Shown here in pieces: positions 27,301 through 40,800 of a stretch of DNA of 64,000 bases. Origin of the DNA: Crambe crambe. Taxonomy: Eukaryota > Porifera > Demospongiae > Poecilosclerida > Crambeidae. The stretch is from the NCBI GenBank assembly GCA_963924555.1, contig OZ004587.1:3534001-3598000 (forward strand), given 5' to 3'. The notes beneath the pieces were generated by a model. It made no database searches and had not been told where the DNA came from. It saw only the letters and a list, made by a program, of their open reading frames with translations. A program made the translations under genes and the position numbers. The first letter of the stretch is position 1. Every line of letters starts with the position of its first letter.

Positions 27301-28305
27301 AAAATCAAGAGGCTTGCCGTATATACACACATACTCACAGTTTATAAAGAGAATATGAACATAACTGGGCTTGAGTTAAGAGTAAAGTTTGATGGTGAAG
27401 CTGGTGTAGATGGTGGAGGTTTAACTCGAGAACTTTTCCCTTTTTTTTGGAAGTCAGTAGAGAATAAGCTTTGTGAAGGATCGTCTATTAAAGTGCCAAT
27501 GATCACTCCCGAGTATGCTTCTCATTTCTTTCACTTGGGTAGAATATTGTCGCATGGATTTGTCCTAACTGGTTTTCTTCCAATTTGCCTGGCTTCTTCT
27601 TTTTTGTGCCACCTTTTATCACCAGATTTTGAAATTGATGATGATCTTCTGATGAATGACTTCTGTCTGTACATTGACCCTTTTGAAAGAGATTCCATAA
27701 TGAAGTGTTTGAGTGGAAAGGAGGATGAAGATACTGATAGAATGATGAATGATGTAATAATACCAATGGTTTCTCGATTCAACTGTCACCAGAGTCCAAC
27801 GCTTCGTACACTTAAGGAATCAATGATTACCGTGGCACATTACACCTTCTTATGTCAACCACATTATGCTCTAGCTGAGATGAAGCGGGGAATGATTACA
27901 GCTCACCCAGAGCTTTGGAAGTATACTGGTTCTCACATACCTAAAGAGCTTCTGGCTATGTTGACCCCTACTAGGAAACACGTTATCAGCATGATCATTG
28001 AACCAGAGTTCAGGAATTCTGCTCAACAGCAAACATTTGATTATTTGAGACGGTTTATCAATCAACTGTCATCGGAAGATCTTGGTAAATTTCTACAGTT
28101 TGTTTCAAGAACACCACAGTGTGCTTTGCAGAATATTTCTATTGTGTTCAACTCTACTGCAGACTCATTTCGTAGACGACCAGTGGCCAGCACATGTTCC
28201 ATGGTATTGAATCTTCCGACATCATATCATTCTTTTATTGCTTTCTCGACTGAATTTCAGTGCATTCTTGATAATATGCACATGTGGGCCTTCGATGCCA
28301 TTTAA
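24350..28305 (+). CDS. UBX-domain / HECT-domain E3 ubiquitin ligase
   Basis: Exons supported by splice sites: 24350-25097, 25163-25253, 25367 to about 25540, 25861-25979, 26028-26093, 26143-26244, 26306-26449, 26499-26669, 27111-27151 and 27213-28305. The N-terminus is Ser/Thr/Pro-rich. A zinc-finger-like exon has C-x2-C, H and C (CYKCGAS, HKYDC). Next is a repeated Pro/Gln/Ser linker, then an FAF-like charged coiled coil (EESLHVDQERER). A UBX domain follows (VRLPSGDRVSRRF, then GSQNEINPRNFQL, then LHSLVIAET). The C-terminal HECT domain shows VKFDGEAGVDGGGLTREL and the catalytic Cys in ASTCSMVLNLP. UBX domains dock on p97/VCP and HECT domains transfer ubiquitin, so a p97-linked ligase is inferred. 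Exons 1 and 2 do not join in phase (phase 1 into phase 0), and the exon 3 to 4 join is also unresolved, so the 5' half may be mis-modelled or damaged. An in-frame upstream start exists at 24323. A possible cassette at 26728-26762 does not fit the frame. Confidence 0.75.
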
Positions 28306-29034
28306 CTGAACATTGAAATACATGTATGTTATCATTTATCACTATTCCATGCATTATCATCATGATTTTCAACTCCAACCTTTGTACTGCTGATGACATT
28401 CATCAGTTCATCATTCATTTCTTCATACATTACCTATCATGATTTCAACTCTAAAATTTCAATTTCTAAAAAAAATTATGGTACACGTAAACCCAGATAG
28501 AGTACAGGGGTCTATCCACCACTCCAATTGGTTTTCACCGGACCACTTTTTATTATCCAATAATTATAGAGTTAGCAAAATATATGAAGCACCATGACCT
28601 TCAAGAATCGTGATCGTGTTAGCATAGCTTTATCAAAACTCCTGTTAAGTGAGTGAAGGATAAAATGGGTATGGTAATCCCACACACAAGCACACCGGGC
28701 CACTTAAAATTCTGTAGAAAGCTACACCCCTGCATTTATAGCTATTGGTCTTCAGACATAGGGTTCCATTGCACTAACCTGTAGTATGGAAAGTGCACTT
28801 AATCATTTAAGTTTCAATAGTACAATTCACTTACTGTATGCATTAAAATTAATTTGATCTAAATTCACTTATAACTACGTACAATAATTTTAGTGAAATT
28901 ATTTTGATGATTATAATTAGTCTATTGACAAGTGATAACAAAATTCAATACCGATGCATATGTGTCTACACCCCAAATAGAACTAGGGGACAGTGGGTTT
29001 ATGCTGGACTGCAACCGAAACATGTTTTTGTGGC
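28306..29034. other. Intergenic, AT-rich
   Basis: About 730 bp between the HECT stop and the integrase stop. The genes on the two sides converge. I see no coding region, structured repeat or RNA gene. Confidence 0.6.
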
Positions 29035-29960
29035 TTAGTATTGATTCAGTGTGATTATCAATTCATCATCCATATCATCATTATCCATATCATCATTGTC
29101 CGTATTGCCCATGGTATCATCAGAGTCAGTTTCGGCATCAGCTCCATTATTGCCATCCAAGACTTCATTAACTGCCGTATAGGCAGACGAAGCATTGTTT
29201 AACATGCCCAACATCCATAACTGAATAGGAGATCGATTATTAGCTGAAGAAAGGGAGTGGTGATTCCACATTTCCTGAAAATCTTTTAGGCTAGCATTGA
29301 TCCATGGCTGATACACATAATGTAGGGAGAATATGTGTTCTGGATTACTAGGATCAAGAATATCATTGTCTTCCAGATAATAGAATAAGAAATAATACAT
29401 ACATATGCATTTCTCGAATACATCACGCCAAAGACGCTCAATACGCTGGTTGTGTGTCGACCGTCCTGTAATGATGCTGCCTCTATTCATGCCTCGAAAC
29501 AGAAGCATAAATTGCGCTATTACAAAGTTCTCACCACCATGATCACTACGGACCCTTGATGGAAATCCAAATCGAGAACCAGCCTTAAGAAACTGCTCTG
29601 CAGCTGTTTCAGATCGATTGTTCAAGGCACAATGTAGGTAAGTGATCAAACGGCTATATCCATCTATGCCTCCATGAATAGTGAATCCCCATCTATTAAG
29701 GGACATATGATCATCAATATGCCATAAGGCATTCGGGTGTGGAACATTATAAACACGCCGATGGATGATTCTATTTCCACTCCACCTTCTTGAAACTCCA
29801 ACAGGGTCAACCCGTCTCATTGATTCTCGGACTCTAGTTTCCTGAACATTAATATCAAGTGAGCGTAGACGTGCATGAACCATTCTGTACCCAATTTCAC
29901 CGGAATTAGTAATGATAAGGGCAGTTAAATCGTCCAGTGAGAATCGAATAGATAGAGAGA
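29035..29960 (-). pseudogene. DDE/rve integrase of a mobile element, 5' truncated
   Basis: The main ORF is 29035-29883 (282 aa). The same frame continues upstream as LDDLTALIITNSGEIGYR to about 29960, where it overlaps the TRIM relic antisense, so the true N-terminus is lost. The core motifs are WHIDDHMSLNRW (first Asp) with HGGIDGYSRL, RVRSDHGGEN (second Asp) and THNQRIERLWRDVF (Glu), i.e. a DDE integrase catalytic triad. The C-terminus ends in a run of Asp/Asn. This integrase class is found as multicopy genes in fish and invertebrates. It would catalyse strand transfer of element ends. No terminal repeats could be assigned. Confidence 0.7.
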
Positions 29961-31192
29961 TTGAAGATTATCGCAAGGAAGAGATGAGTTTTGATCCAGT
30001 AGAGATGGTGGACATAGGTATGGAGGTGAACTGTGCTGAAAACCTGAAACGACTCTGCCAGACTAATGCTAAGATTATTCAACTTCCGATTGAGCCTACT
30101 AAATGTATCATATCTGGTGAAGGAATAAAAACTGCTGAAATTAACAAAAAGACGGAATTTCTACTCTCCCTTTTATTAACTGAAGGAAAGAATATGAAAA
30201 GAAAGTCTAAAATTGTGTGTAACTTGAAATCATTAGTAGATGGGTCCGTCATCCAATGTGGTGTGGATATCATCCAAGATAATGATTATCGCATCCAGTA
30301 CACACCTATTATTCGTGGATGACATGAGCTCATTATCACAATGAATGGTCACGAAGTAGCTGGTAGTCCTTTCCCTGTGTTTGTTTCCATCTCTCCCACT
30401 CAACTTGGGACACCTGTCAATGTGATTTATACTTTGATGAAGAAGCCTTATGTCGTAGCCATTAATTCAGTGGGAGAAGTAATTGTCACAGGATCACGAC
30501 ACATTGAATTGTTTGATTGTAAGGGGAAGAGACTCTTAAAAAGTGAATTGTCTGAATATGGTATAGATATTCCAAGTGGCGTGGCTTTTGATAGTACTGA
30601 CAGTATATTCATAACAGAGTTCAAGAAGCATAAGATTGTGAAACTGAGTAAAGATATGAGTGTCCTAAAGGTATGCAGTGGTGAGCAAGCATCCACATCA
30701 TATGGTATGGCTGTAGTCGGGGATAAGATTATGGTGTGTGATTGTAAAAAAAAATGTATTCACGTATACAGTACAGAACTAGAGTATGCACAACAAATTG
30801 GTCCAAGTGATAAAGATTCAGAGAAATTCAATTGTATTTAGGACATATCTTCTGATGAACATGGCACTTTGTATGTCAGTGACTACTACAATTCTCGTAT
30901 CCAGGTCCTCAATAATAGTGGTGAATTCCTACGTTCATTTGGCTGTGATGGTACTGGTGTCAATAAATTGAGTGGTCCATGTGGTGTAAGTGTAGCTGGT
31001 GGATATGTGTATGTGGTTGATTACAAGTACCATAATGTGTCGGTGTACACGACTGAGGGAGCATATGTGAGTTCATTTGGACAAAAGGGTAGTAATAAAG
31101 GTGACTTTAATAGACCATGGGGTGTGTGTGTTAGTAGAGATGGTTTTGTGTACGTCTGTGATCAGCTTAATCACCGAATTCAAATATTTTAA
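29912..31192 (+). pseudogene. TRIM-NHL relic: partial coiled coil, filamin repeat, NHL beta-propeller, two in-frame stops
   Basis: One continuous frame of 427 codons is broken only by TGA at 30320-30322 and TAG at 30839-30841. The upstream piece ends a coiled coil (DREIEDYRKEE) and enters a filamin domain. The first stop sits where other filamin repeats read RG-R-HEL (here RG-stop-HEL, then MNGHEVAGSPFPVF). NHL repeats follow (GVAFDSTDSIFITEFKKHKI, YVSDYYNSRIQVLN, GVSVAGGYVYVVDYKYHN, GVCVSRDGFVYVCDQLNHRI) to a stop at 31190-31192. RING and B-boxes are missing: the 5' side is cut off where the integrase begins. TRIM-NHL proteins (TRIM71/TRIM2-like) are RNA-binding or ubiquitin-ligase regulators. 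Few other lesions are visible, so inactivation looks recent. Confidence 0.8.
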
Positions 31193-31195
31193 ATG

Positions 31196-31841
31196 GTATT
31201 GTTTTAGTAGTTTGTTGAATTATTTTTTAAAAATTTTTTACGGTAAAATAAATGCAACTGCAAGCTTTACGGTGACCAGTATGTACCTAGCTTGGACACA
31301 CGCGTTTCTATCTGGGTAAATCAAGGTCCAGTTTTTGAAAGAAATTCCACGCTATGTGGTGAAACTCACAGTTCAGGATAGTCAGTACACAAAGGGCATC
31401 AGACCCCTCACCTCTGACATCGGGACCTCGCTCCAGCCACCTCTGGGAGGTCCCTACCCAGACACTGAACTTGCCAGAATTAGGGACAAAACTACTTCAT
31501 GTATGGAAAATGAACTTCAGGTTGATAAAAATGGGTCTGTATAACTCAGAGAAGAAACTCCCTAGGTGCTGCCCAATTGTATAACTGGGCCCCCAATATT
31601 ATATTCTTCTAGCTACCTACTTACAACTACATAGATATATCATGCCTAGTTAGTGCTAGCAGGTGTGCAGCCACCAGTATGCATCACATCAATGATCACA
31701 GACTAACTTCAATAATATCCACTCTCAGAAGGGATAACTATCGGGTAAAAGTAATCACAATACGTAAAACTTCTAAATACAGTTATGACATATCACTATT
31801 CAATAAAAAGTCTAATCACATTGTTACTGCAGTTTTGGAGT
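31196..31841. other. Intergenic between the TRIM-NHL relic and the 3' end of the giant Calx-beta gene
   Basis: Contains a 69-codon plus-strand ORF at 31335-31544 (starts MKEIPRYVVKLTVQ, Pro/Gly-rich later) that I cannot assign and do not consider a supported gene. The segment nearest 31842 should hold the 3' UTR of the minus-strand gene. Confidence 0.5.
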
Positions 31842-34800
31842 CTATGGTTGACAAGCTACTCCAGCATCCTGTGTGAAGTGAGTGCAATCACCAGTGACAG
31901 TATCAGATGTACAGTCTTCCAATCTCAACTCTGTCCCTGCACACATGACGTCATCCAGATATATTGGACTATCCTCTGGTCCTGCAGGGATGTCAAACCT
32001 GAAGAGTGCTTCAGCACCTGAGAAGTAAATAAACAAAAAGTATGATTAGCAGCTAAAAAGAAACTACCGTAGGTCTATCCAATAATATTATTCAGATTGT
32101 TTACCTTGATCAGAGAATCCTAGCTGCCTGCACACAACAGTAGCATCATCACCATCCCAAGTAGTGTCACAGATAGAACCCCACACACCATTCATACAGA
32201 TCTCAACTCTGCCTCTGCGTACATTGCTTCTGCCACTTTCATCCTGAAGACGCAAGTCACCATTCATACACGGACCTTCAATAGTGTACACATTATGTGT
32301 CAGAACAGATAAAACAACAATATAGGCAGAGGAAAAGCGAATGGGCCTGATATCATTTGCATGCACATGTTCTTAATTAACTATCGCACAGATGGTGAAT
32401 GATTAAAGTTGAGATAATTGTACTAACATGATCGTGTACATGGGGTTAAGAAAAAAACAACAAAAAACTCACCACTATTGACGATAGTAACCAAAGCCTC
32501 TGATGGTTCTCTTTGAACCACACCCATAGGAAGTGTCTGAAACTGGACGACAAATGTTTCATTCTGCTCCATTAACAATGCATCATTAACTATCGTTATG
32601 GGTACACACTCTCTCCTTGGGTCCCCAGCAGCAACTCTTACAGTTAAATCAGCAACTCTGATATTATAATCAGTCACAACTAAGAGGGGAAAATAAAATA
32701 CATTGTATAGATAGAATTAAATAGTGACAATAAGAGAGAATAGGAATGTACTAGAGTCGTTCTCTAGCACAAACTAATTAGCACCTGCCTCTATAGAGTA
32801 GCTATGTAAATGGACATATCAGAGAGAGCTGTAGCTCTCTCTCTATGCATGTAATACAATAGTGAAATTCCAGTTCATGATTATCCTGCTTACTAGAGCC
32901 TACTACAAATTTCAGGACCAGGGAGCTTACTCTTTCAGAAATAATTATGGCAAGCAGGTAAGTCGCTGGATTCTTCTTCTGGATAAATCCACTCCAAATT
33001 CTACCTTTTTATTTTGATAATGTGCATGCACATGCAACTGATACATATCTAACTAGGGCAATGTACAATATTAGAGTCACAGTGAGTATTCCTATAGGCT
33101 TTTTGACATTTGTGCTTCAACTCCTTGTGGGAAGATTTTGCTGTTGAGTTATGTAAGTGGGTGCTGCATACATAGAAAGCTGTAATGCTTTTAAAGCCTA
33201 GTGCCTATGTCTAGCACCTATATCACCTACAACTGTAGAAATCAATTACATATACTGGGGCATTTTAGATATGAATTTCAATGAGTCATAACCTGAGAGT
33301 CAGTTCACTCGCTTTGCTTGCTCACTGAATTATTTTTTGAAATAATTCAGTCATCTGCATCCTTCATCTCCAAGTACAGCTGGTCTTGAAATAATCATTG
33401 GGCTGCTAAAGTTATTGCTATGCCATTGAGCTGGCCAGGAGACTATAGCTATATACTCAAGGAATTTCTTTCATTTGTCCCTGTGTACATGTAACCCTGG
33501 TTTTATGTATACATACATAGAGAGAGAGTGAAAAAGACCAGGATCAAATGAGGAAAAAATTAAAATGAAAAAATCTGTTCAAAAAAGTAAGAAAACAAGG
33601 GTAGGTTAATCTTTATTCTGTACAGTGCTTCCAGGTTAGTCTGTCAACTTTTTATATCTCATGATTTGTAGCTATTGCACTCTCCAAATTTTATATACCT
33701 TACTCTTATACAGGTCAGACATGTGAGTTGAAGAAAATACATTGCACAAATCTCCCTATCACACTTTCCCTATAGAAGCCAATATAAAAGTGCCATTTTT
33801 TCATGATGTCACTGTTTTTTAATGTGTCATTATATGTCATCGATCTACCGCGCGAGGGGAATCCCCCTTCAGTCGATAGTACCAAAGACAGTACCTAGCT
33901 AGTGGGAGTGTCATAAAACTTGATTCACTGGCCCGAGAAGAGATAGAAGGCAGGGGACAAGCCACAGAACCAACAGAAGAAGCACTGTCTCTCTCGCGGT
34001 AAAATCATGGTTTAAAAAAAAGACCATGCACATATAAAGCTAGTGTCATACCTCGTCACCGCTAAGGCAGAGACGCCAAAAATGGGGAAAGATTTTAGTT
34101 CGCCCTGAAGATGCTACTTAAGTAGCAGTGCCGCTTTTGCAGCCAAAAAAAATCTTACTATCTCATCCCAAAGTATCTTTTCTTGACTCACCAAAATGTA
34201 GATTTTGCGGCCCTAACATTTTTTGGCCTTCGAAATACCCGTTTTTAGTGTATTTGCAGCTGGTTTTCAAGCATACAAGGTAGTTAAGGTCCCAAACTTT
34301 GAGCACTGAAAGTCTAGCTACTCTACTATCTGTATATGAAGTCTGAGTTCTTAACTAATATCCCAGCCCTAACACTTTTTGAACTTCAGGTTAGTGAATA
34401 GCCTCCATTTGACTGCAGATAACTCCGTGGACGGGTGATGAGTACATTTAAAAATTGACACACATACTCAAGAATGATGGATAAACATACATACAAAATA
34501 TCAACTGCATATAATCTATGATTCTCCCTCTGCAATAAAAAATTTCATCATTAGTCAAAAATTGCAAAAGTTGACACACTAAGCTGGAAGCACTGTATAT
34601 CCAGCCAACAATCCCTACATATACATCACACTTTAATAGCTGTAAGCTATGGGTAGTTTCAGATATAGTGCAGTAATGTATGTATATGTAGGGATTGTTT
34701 GATGGATACACAAAACAAAAATTGACCCCCTTCATCCCAATCCTTGTTAACTTACTTTTTTTGAGCCTACATTTTTTTACTTCAAAGAAATGTTTTTTTT

Positions 34801-37800
34801 TCATGTAAATAAGAACCAACATACTGTGCATTAGCCTCGTACCCAGGCCCACTTTTTTTGCGGGGCAGTGGAAAAGCGAAGGGCCTGGTATAAGTTGTAT
34901 GCGCATGCGCTTAAAGCTAGCAAGCTAGCTAGCTAGATCTGGCTCCAGAGACTGAGTGAAATTAACTAAGACACAACAAGAACAGCACTAGCCAATCTTA
35001 TGGTCAAAAACAAAAGGATAGCAGCGACTCTTCTCATCTAACCAGTTGGTAGCGGCACAAACAAATCAGCTTGCACAAAATGCTTCTGAGAGTGAGGTGA
35101 GTTGGATCTAGCGCAGAAAGAGTAAAACAACAGAACAGTCTCTATCTAGAGCTGCTGATTCAGCTCTTATGATGTAATGTTCATTACGATTTGTGTAACG
35201 GACGTGCCTGAAAGTATAGCGAGTCCCCCCTAATTGGGAGGATGGAGCACATGCGGATGCAACTTATACCAGGCCCTTTGCTTTTCCACCGCCCCGCGAA
35301 AAAAGCTGGCCTGGGTACAAGGCTAACTGTGCATACATCACTTTGTGGAGTGCACAAATAATGTATTGGATGTGGAAATACCAAATATTGAGATCACTTA
35401 CAAGTAGCGGGATTTGATCCTGTTGGTTGGTGCATGAGTACTACAGTGTAGATCTGAGCACTGGAGGTGTTCCCCATAAAACATACTTCAGTGGACTCAG
35501 CATCTTCTCTGACAGACACATTTGGTGTGATGAAGGACAATTCAATTACTGTACATAAAAGGTTCATACTGACCAAGTTGTATTGCATCTCCATAATTAT
35601 TTATAGTGTTATGAACAAAATAATTCTTCTTCTTGCAATGTTAAAATTAATTTTAATTAAGAGTTCCAGCTTGGTCACAAGTGATAGTTTTGTCTACAGT
35701 ACCCTATAGTGCTCATAACTATAATGTAGCATTTTTGTAGGCATGCCTCTAAATCATTCAACACTCACCATCATCATCAATGATTTGAACTAAGGTCACA
35801 TTATTCGGAGTCAGAGACACTCCAGCTGTATTTGTCATCAGAGTCCACTCTATAGTTTCATTACGTTCCATAGCTATTGCATCATCTATGCCAGACAATC
35901 TCAGATCAAGTTCATTTGTGACTTGTTCAGCACTGAACGACAATGTATTCACTGGTAGAAAACCTGGGGAACCATGAATCAAACACAACTGAATCAGTAT
36001 TAAGTATTTATATTGTAAACAATTTGACCAAGACTGTACACAAACACCAGGGACAATTTCACTTCCACAATCATTGCTAATTGTAATTGGCCAGCCAAAC
36101 TGCACTTTTATCTGGACATTCATCCTGTGTTTGAATGCTTAGTATCAATATAATTGTGTATATTATTCCAGAAATTGAGCAGATCACTGATGAGCAGGAT
36201 CGAGTTATTTTTGTTATTACTCTCAGCTAGCTGCATATGCTACATAAAACATTCCATATCGCTGAGCTAGCTAGCAGTGTATGCATGTGTAATGCACACT
36301 CTAATCTATCTGAAATACTTTGAGCTTATCTGGAATAAAAAACTCATAGTTGGAATGTCTTTAGTGATAAGTCTACGACAGTGATGCTCATGGCAAGCTT
36401 TATGCAGCCATTAGCTGCTACTGTCTTACCTGAATGCTTCTGTGCAGTTCTCTAAGCAGTATTTTTACATAGAGTATATGCTATATAGTACGGAGCTGGA
36501 AATCTTCCCCTTCTTTCCGGAATAAAGCCTTTTTTTCCAAAAATCAGCTAAATTGCTTGATTTAAGCACTGGAGGGACATACTGAAATTTGTGCTCTAAT
36601 TGCTACTGACTGTGTGGTAGCTAGATGTAACACATACAGACATACGTACATACACACACAGATACACCCACTGAGTACTGTAACCTTTGTGCATATGCTG
36701 AGGGTTATTATCCACTGAAATACAGTATGTTGTATGATAGTTGTACTTACGTCCTGATATTTGAAGAGTGATGTTTTGACTAGTGCGACCAGTTTTATCA
36801 ACATGGGCTAAGATTCTCCCAATACTCTCCAAAACCACATACTCGCTTTGACGGAATGAGAATGAGATCACTGCATTGCAAATATTACCACACTATCACT
36901 TTTTTTTTTAAATTAGTATATCAGTATATCACAACCTAGGCAAGAAACAGAATTAACTCAAGGTAAGAAACAAGGATCATGAGCTCTGAGTGCCGTTCTC
37001 AAAGGTTTGAAGTTTGAATAATGATGATGTGATCAGTTATAGACAATACAGATCAAGAGTTTTGATTCGGCAAGGAGTCTATTCATTATGTGCATGCACA
37101 ATAATATTACAGAACTGCATGGTCTATGGGTGAATTGCCATTCTCACTTGCATACTTCCTCACTAATCAGTACGGCCCTTCTCATTGAATGGAAGTAGTG
37201 GGTCAGGGTAGGTTATTAACCACCATCTTAAGCTAACTTCTGACACAATTAATGTATGCAACGATGAATGGTGGCCTTATTCATAAATATATTATTCTGT
37301 GGTAAAATTTTTGATAGACTCACTTACAGAAATACGTACTACATTAAGCCACTGTATGGTATCATTGCCATAGAGATACGTGTATCACAAAAGTGTGTGC
37401 AAATATAACAACATGTGGGTGTTCGACTTCCCATCAAGAGTAATTATGCTCTATGTAACAGGTAATTTTTTATAGTACGCAAAATATTATTGACCAAGAA
37501 CAGACCAGGGGAGAGATGAATAAGAATAGAAGAATATAATTTACTTACCATCATTATCTAAGATATTCACCAAAGTTGATTGAGGGGCAAGTAGTACCTT
37601 AGCCGTGGATGCAGTAGTGCTCAGACTTATCATGAAAGTCTCAGTGCCTTCATGTATAGTGTCATCAACGATGGAGATGGATACTACCTTAGAAACACTG
37701 GTTGTACCAAATGTGAGAGATATTGTCGACGGTTCATAGTCCCTAGCTGCACATACACAAGTATCAGTTAATTATTATACACAATGTCCAGTATTACCAC

Positions 37801-40800
37801 CACTACTTACAAAATGTTACTGCATACCTACATATCATATAAACAGCTGTTTGGCCTATAGATGTTAATCTGGCTATACATCATCAATGACTCACATGCT
37901 ACAGCAGTCACATCTGAGGTCTGCATAGTGACTACTACTGGTCTCCGAAGAGAACCCTCAATGACCTCAATAGTTACTGAAACACGTCCTGTGGTGCTAT
38001 TCTCACTTTCTTGATACGCACGAAGCTGAAAACCCAGTTGAATACCTATGTATAGTGATCATGAAGAGATGGGACTTGAAGTTAGTGTGCTGAATTGTGC
38101 TTCTATATGAAAGTTGAGATATGCAACCTCAATGTGGATATTCTTGGGGGCACAATACGCAAGTTCCCTGATTACAGCTAGGTTTCCAAGGTCATTGAAA
38201 GGTGTAAGGGAGCCCACATTGATATTCTCTTACCATCATCATCAACTATAACAATAGAAGTTTCCTCAGGACTGAATATTACAGAAGTGTCAGTAGAAGA
38301 AAGAACCAAGCTCAATTCTTCTTCAGAATTTTCCAATATTTCATCATCAATGATTGGAATGGTGACTGTTTCTGTCTGCTGCTCACTATCTGATGGCTGA
38401 AATTCCAAGTCCATTAAAATGGGTTCATAGTCCGGCTCAGAACCACCAGCTAAATTGATTACATTATTAACAGTCATAATTACTACACATGATCAGTTTA
38501 AGGTGGCATTTAGAAGAAGAGTTAGAGTGGGTGTAACACTACAGCTTTATAGTTGCATGTTGTGTGTTGTACATAATTATAAACTTAACCCTGCTATGTC
38601 ACCTCTAGAAATAAATTCTTACAAACAGCTGTTCCATCCCGCGAAGTGATTCTGACAGTGACAGGTCGATTTGTTCCTCCTGTCAATACGACTTGGACAG
38701 TCACAGAACGATCCCTTTCACTGACATTATAGAGACTCTGTCCAAATCCAATCACAACTGTAAGTGAACCGTAATTAAGGATAATCTCCACATAAATAAT
38801 ATTCAACTCCCTAATGCTGCATAGAAGTACACTATAGGATAAGTTTTGCACTGTATATGCTGCACAAAAACTGACAGCATTGTACTTAATTTTGGACCAT
38901 CATGATCTGCAGTTCCAGAACAGAGATGTAACAAAGGAACTATGTATATAAAGTTGGATCCTCATTACAATTGCTGTCCTAAAGTGCTGCAAAAATGTCC
39001 CTTTTTAGTTGAGTGAAAACGACAAGCACTACTGACGCCATAGCTAGAGTGAAAACAATATCAATCAACTGGCTCAAGTGAAAACAAAGGCCCCTGTGGC
39101 AAAACTTTGAGGGAAATATGACTCCTATTTCCCTCCTTCTACGGGGCATTTTGTGTAGGGTAGGAAATAAGGGAGATACGTAGGATAGGATATCAAAGAC
39201 TTTAAGAGATTGTCATGTCAATGTCAATGGCTGCTACTTCAGGCCCTTGGAGTCAATGACTAGCTTTAGAAAATGAGGGTTTGTTTCTGTTTGTTCATAC
39301 ATACACTCAGATACTATTAAACATACCAGGTTGAGGAGTAGTCGCTGGAGGTTCAGTAGTAGTCACAGGAGCTATGTATAGATAAATTTATGATCATTGT
39401 TATCAGAGAGTGCGATAGTGCTCTCTATGTAGTGATCCTTCATAGAACTAATAAGTTGGATTTTCTCAAGAAGTTGTAGCTGCCATGACCGCTTGCCCTG
39501 TTTTTTTATGCACATTCTTATCATGCAGGAGAGTTCTGGAGGCTGAAAGACTCAACACAAAAGAACAATAAAAGCACTTTTTTTGATTTCTCATTCATCA
39601 CATATAATAATAATCAACATCATAGTGGCAGAATCTTGAGAAAAATTGAGCCTTGTTCTATATAATTATGAATCTGTACCATTTTACTCGGACCAGGTCC
39701 ATGTCCCATCGGTTTAGCCTCTAGTTCACTCAGAAAAAAAACCGCTTTCTTATACAGTTAACTATAGAAAGAAGCCATTAAGTGCATGTGAAGAGCGTAG
39801 CTAGTCACCATAACTCTCAATCAGTTCTCAAACGGAGGTCAGAACAAAAGTCAGCTCTAAGTAAGGCTATTATATATAGCAGTATGTAAACTTCGAATGG
39901 TAGAACTCATGAGCTGCCCATGAGGTGCATTTAGAAATGAAAGCTACTGTCCTAAGAGGACAAGACTACACTCAATGGTATAACTGTTATGTGTAGTCAA
40001 AAAGCTATAGATATACAGCACTAACCATCTCTTGCAAAAAAAAGGAATCACAAAAATACCTAATGGCATAACAAGTGGCTATATTAAATCAGGTGGTTAT
40101 AGATCAGCACTATTGACCTCCTGCGAAACAAAACAAAACAAAACAAAAAAACCAATGATGTAGGGATGATTATTGGAACAAGAGCTGAATGGATGAGATT
40201 ATGCAAGCAATCATTAAGTGATGTACCCACATTCAACTTCATCCCTGCATAATCTCATCCATTCAGCTCTTGTTCCAACTCTTTTTTGACCAATCATCCC
40301 TACATCACCTTCATTTATTTGTTTTTCTTTACTTGTTATTATTGACTAACCCACATCCCGGATAGTAATAGTTGCAATATCAGGACTAATACTTCCAGGA
40401 ATATCCTCAGCTTGTAGACTCAAACTAAATGTTTCGCTTGGTTCTTGAATTTCATCAGCAGTGATTAAAACATTAACAATCATTGACTGAACACCAGGAA
40501 AGAAGAGTAGTGGTTGTGAAACAGCAGTGTAGTCTGAACCAGCTACAGTTTGAAATAATATATCACTAAACAGGCCTGGTCAGAGGCTTATCCACATACA
40601 TACCTACTGCAGTTCCATCCAAACTCCTTACAAAGAGCAGCACGGGGGAGCTGAAACTTCCTGCTAATATCCTCACAATAATGGTAACTTGTCCAGCATC
40701 CTCATCAACAGCATATGTTACAGGATCAAAACCAATACGGTTCACAGGACCAACTGTACATAAAAATCTCTTATTCCCAACTCTGGGTTGATGTAGATGT

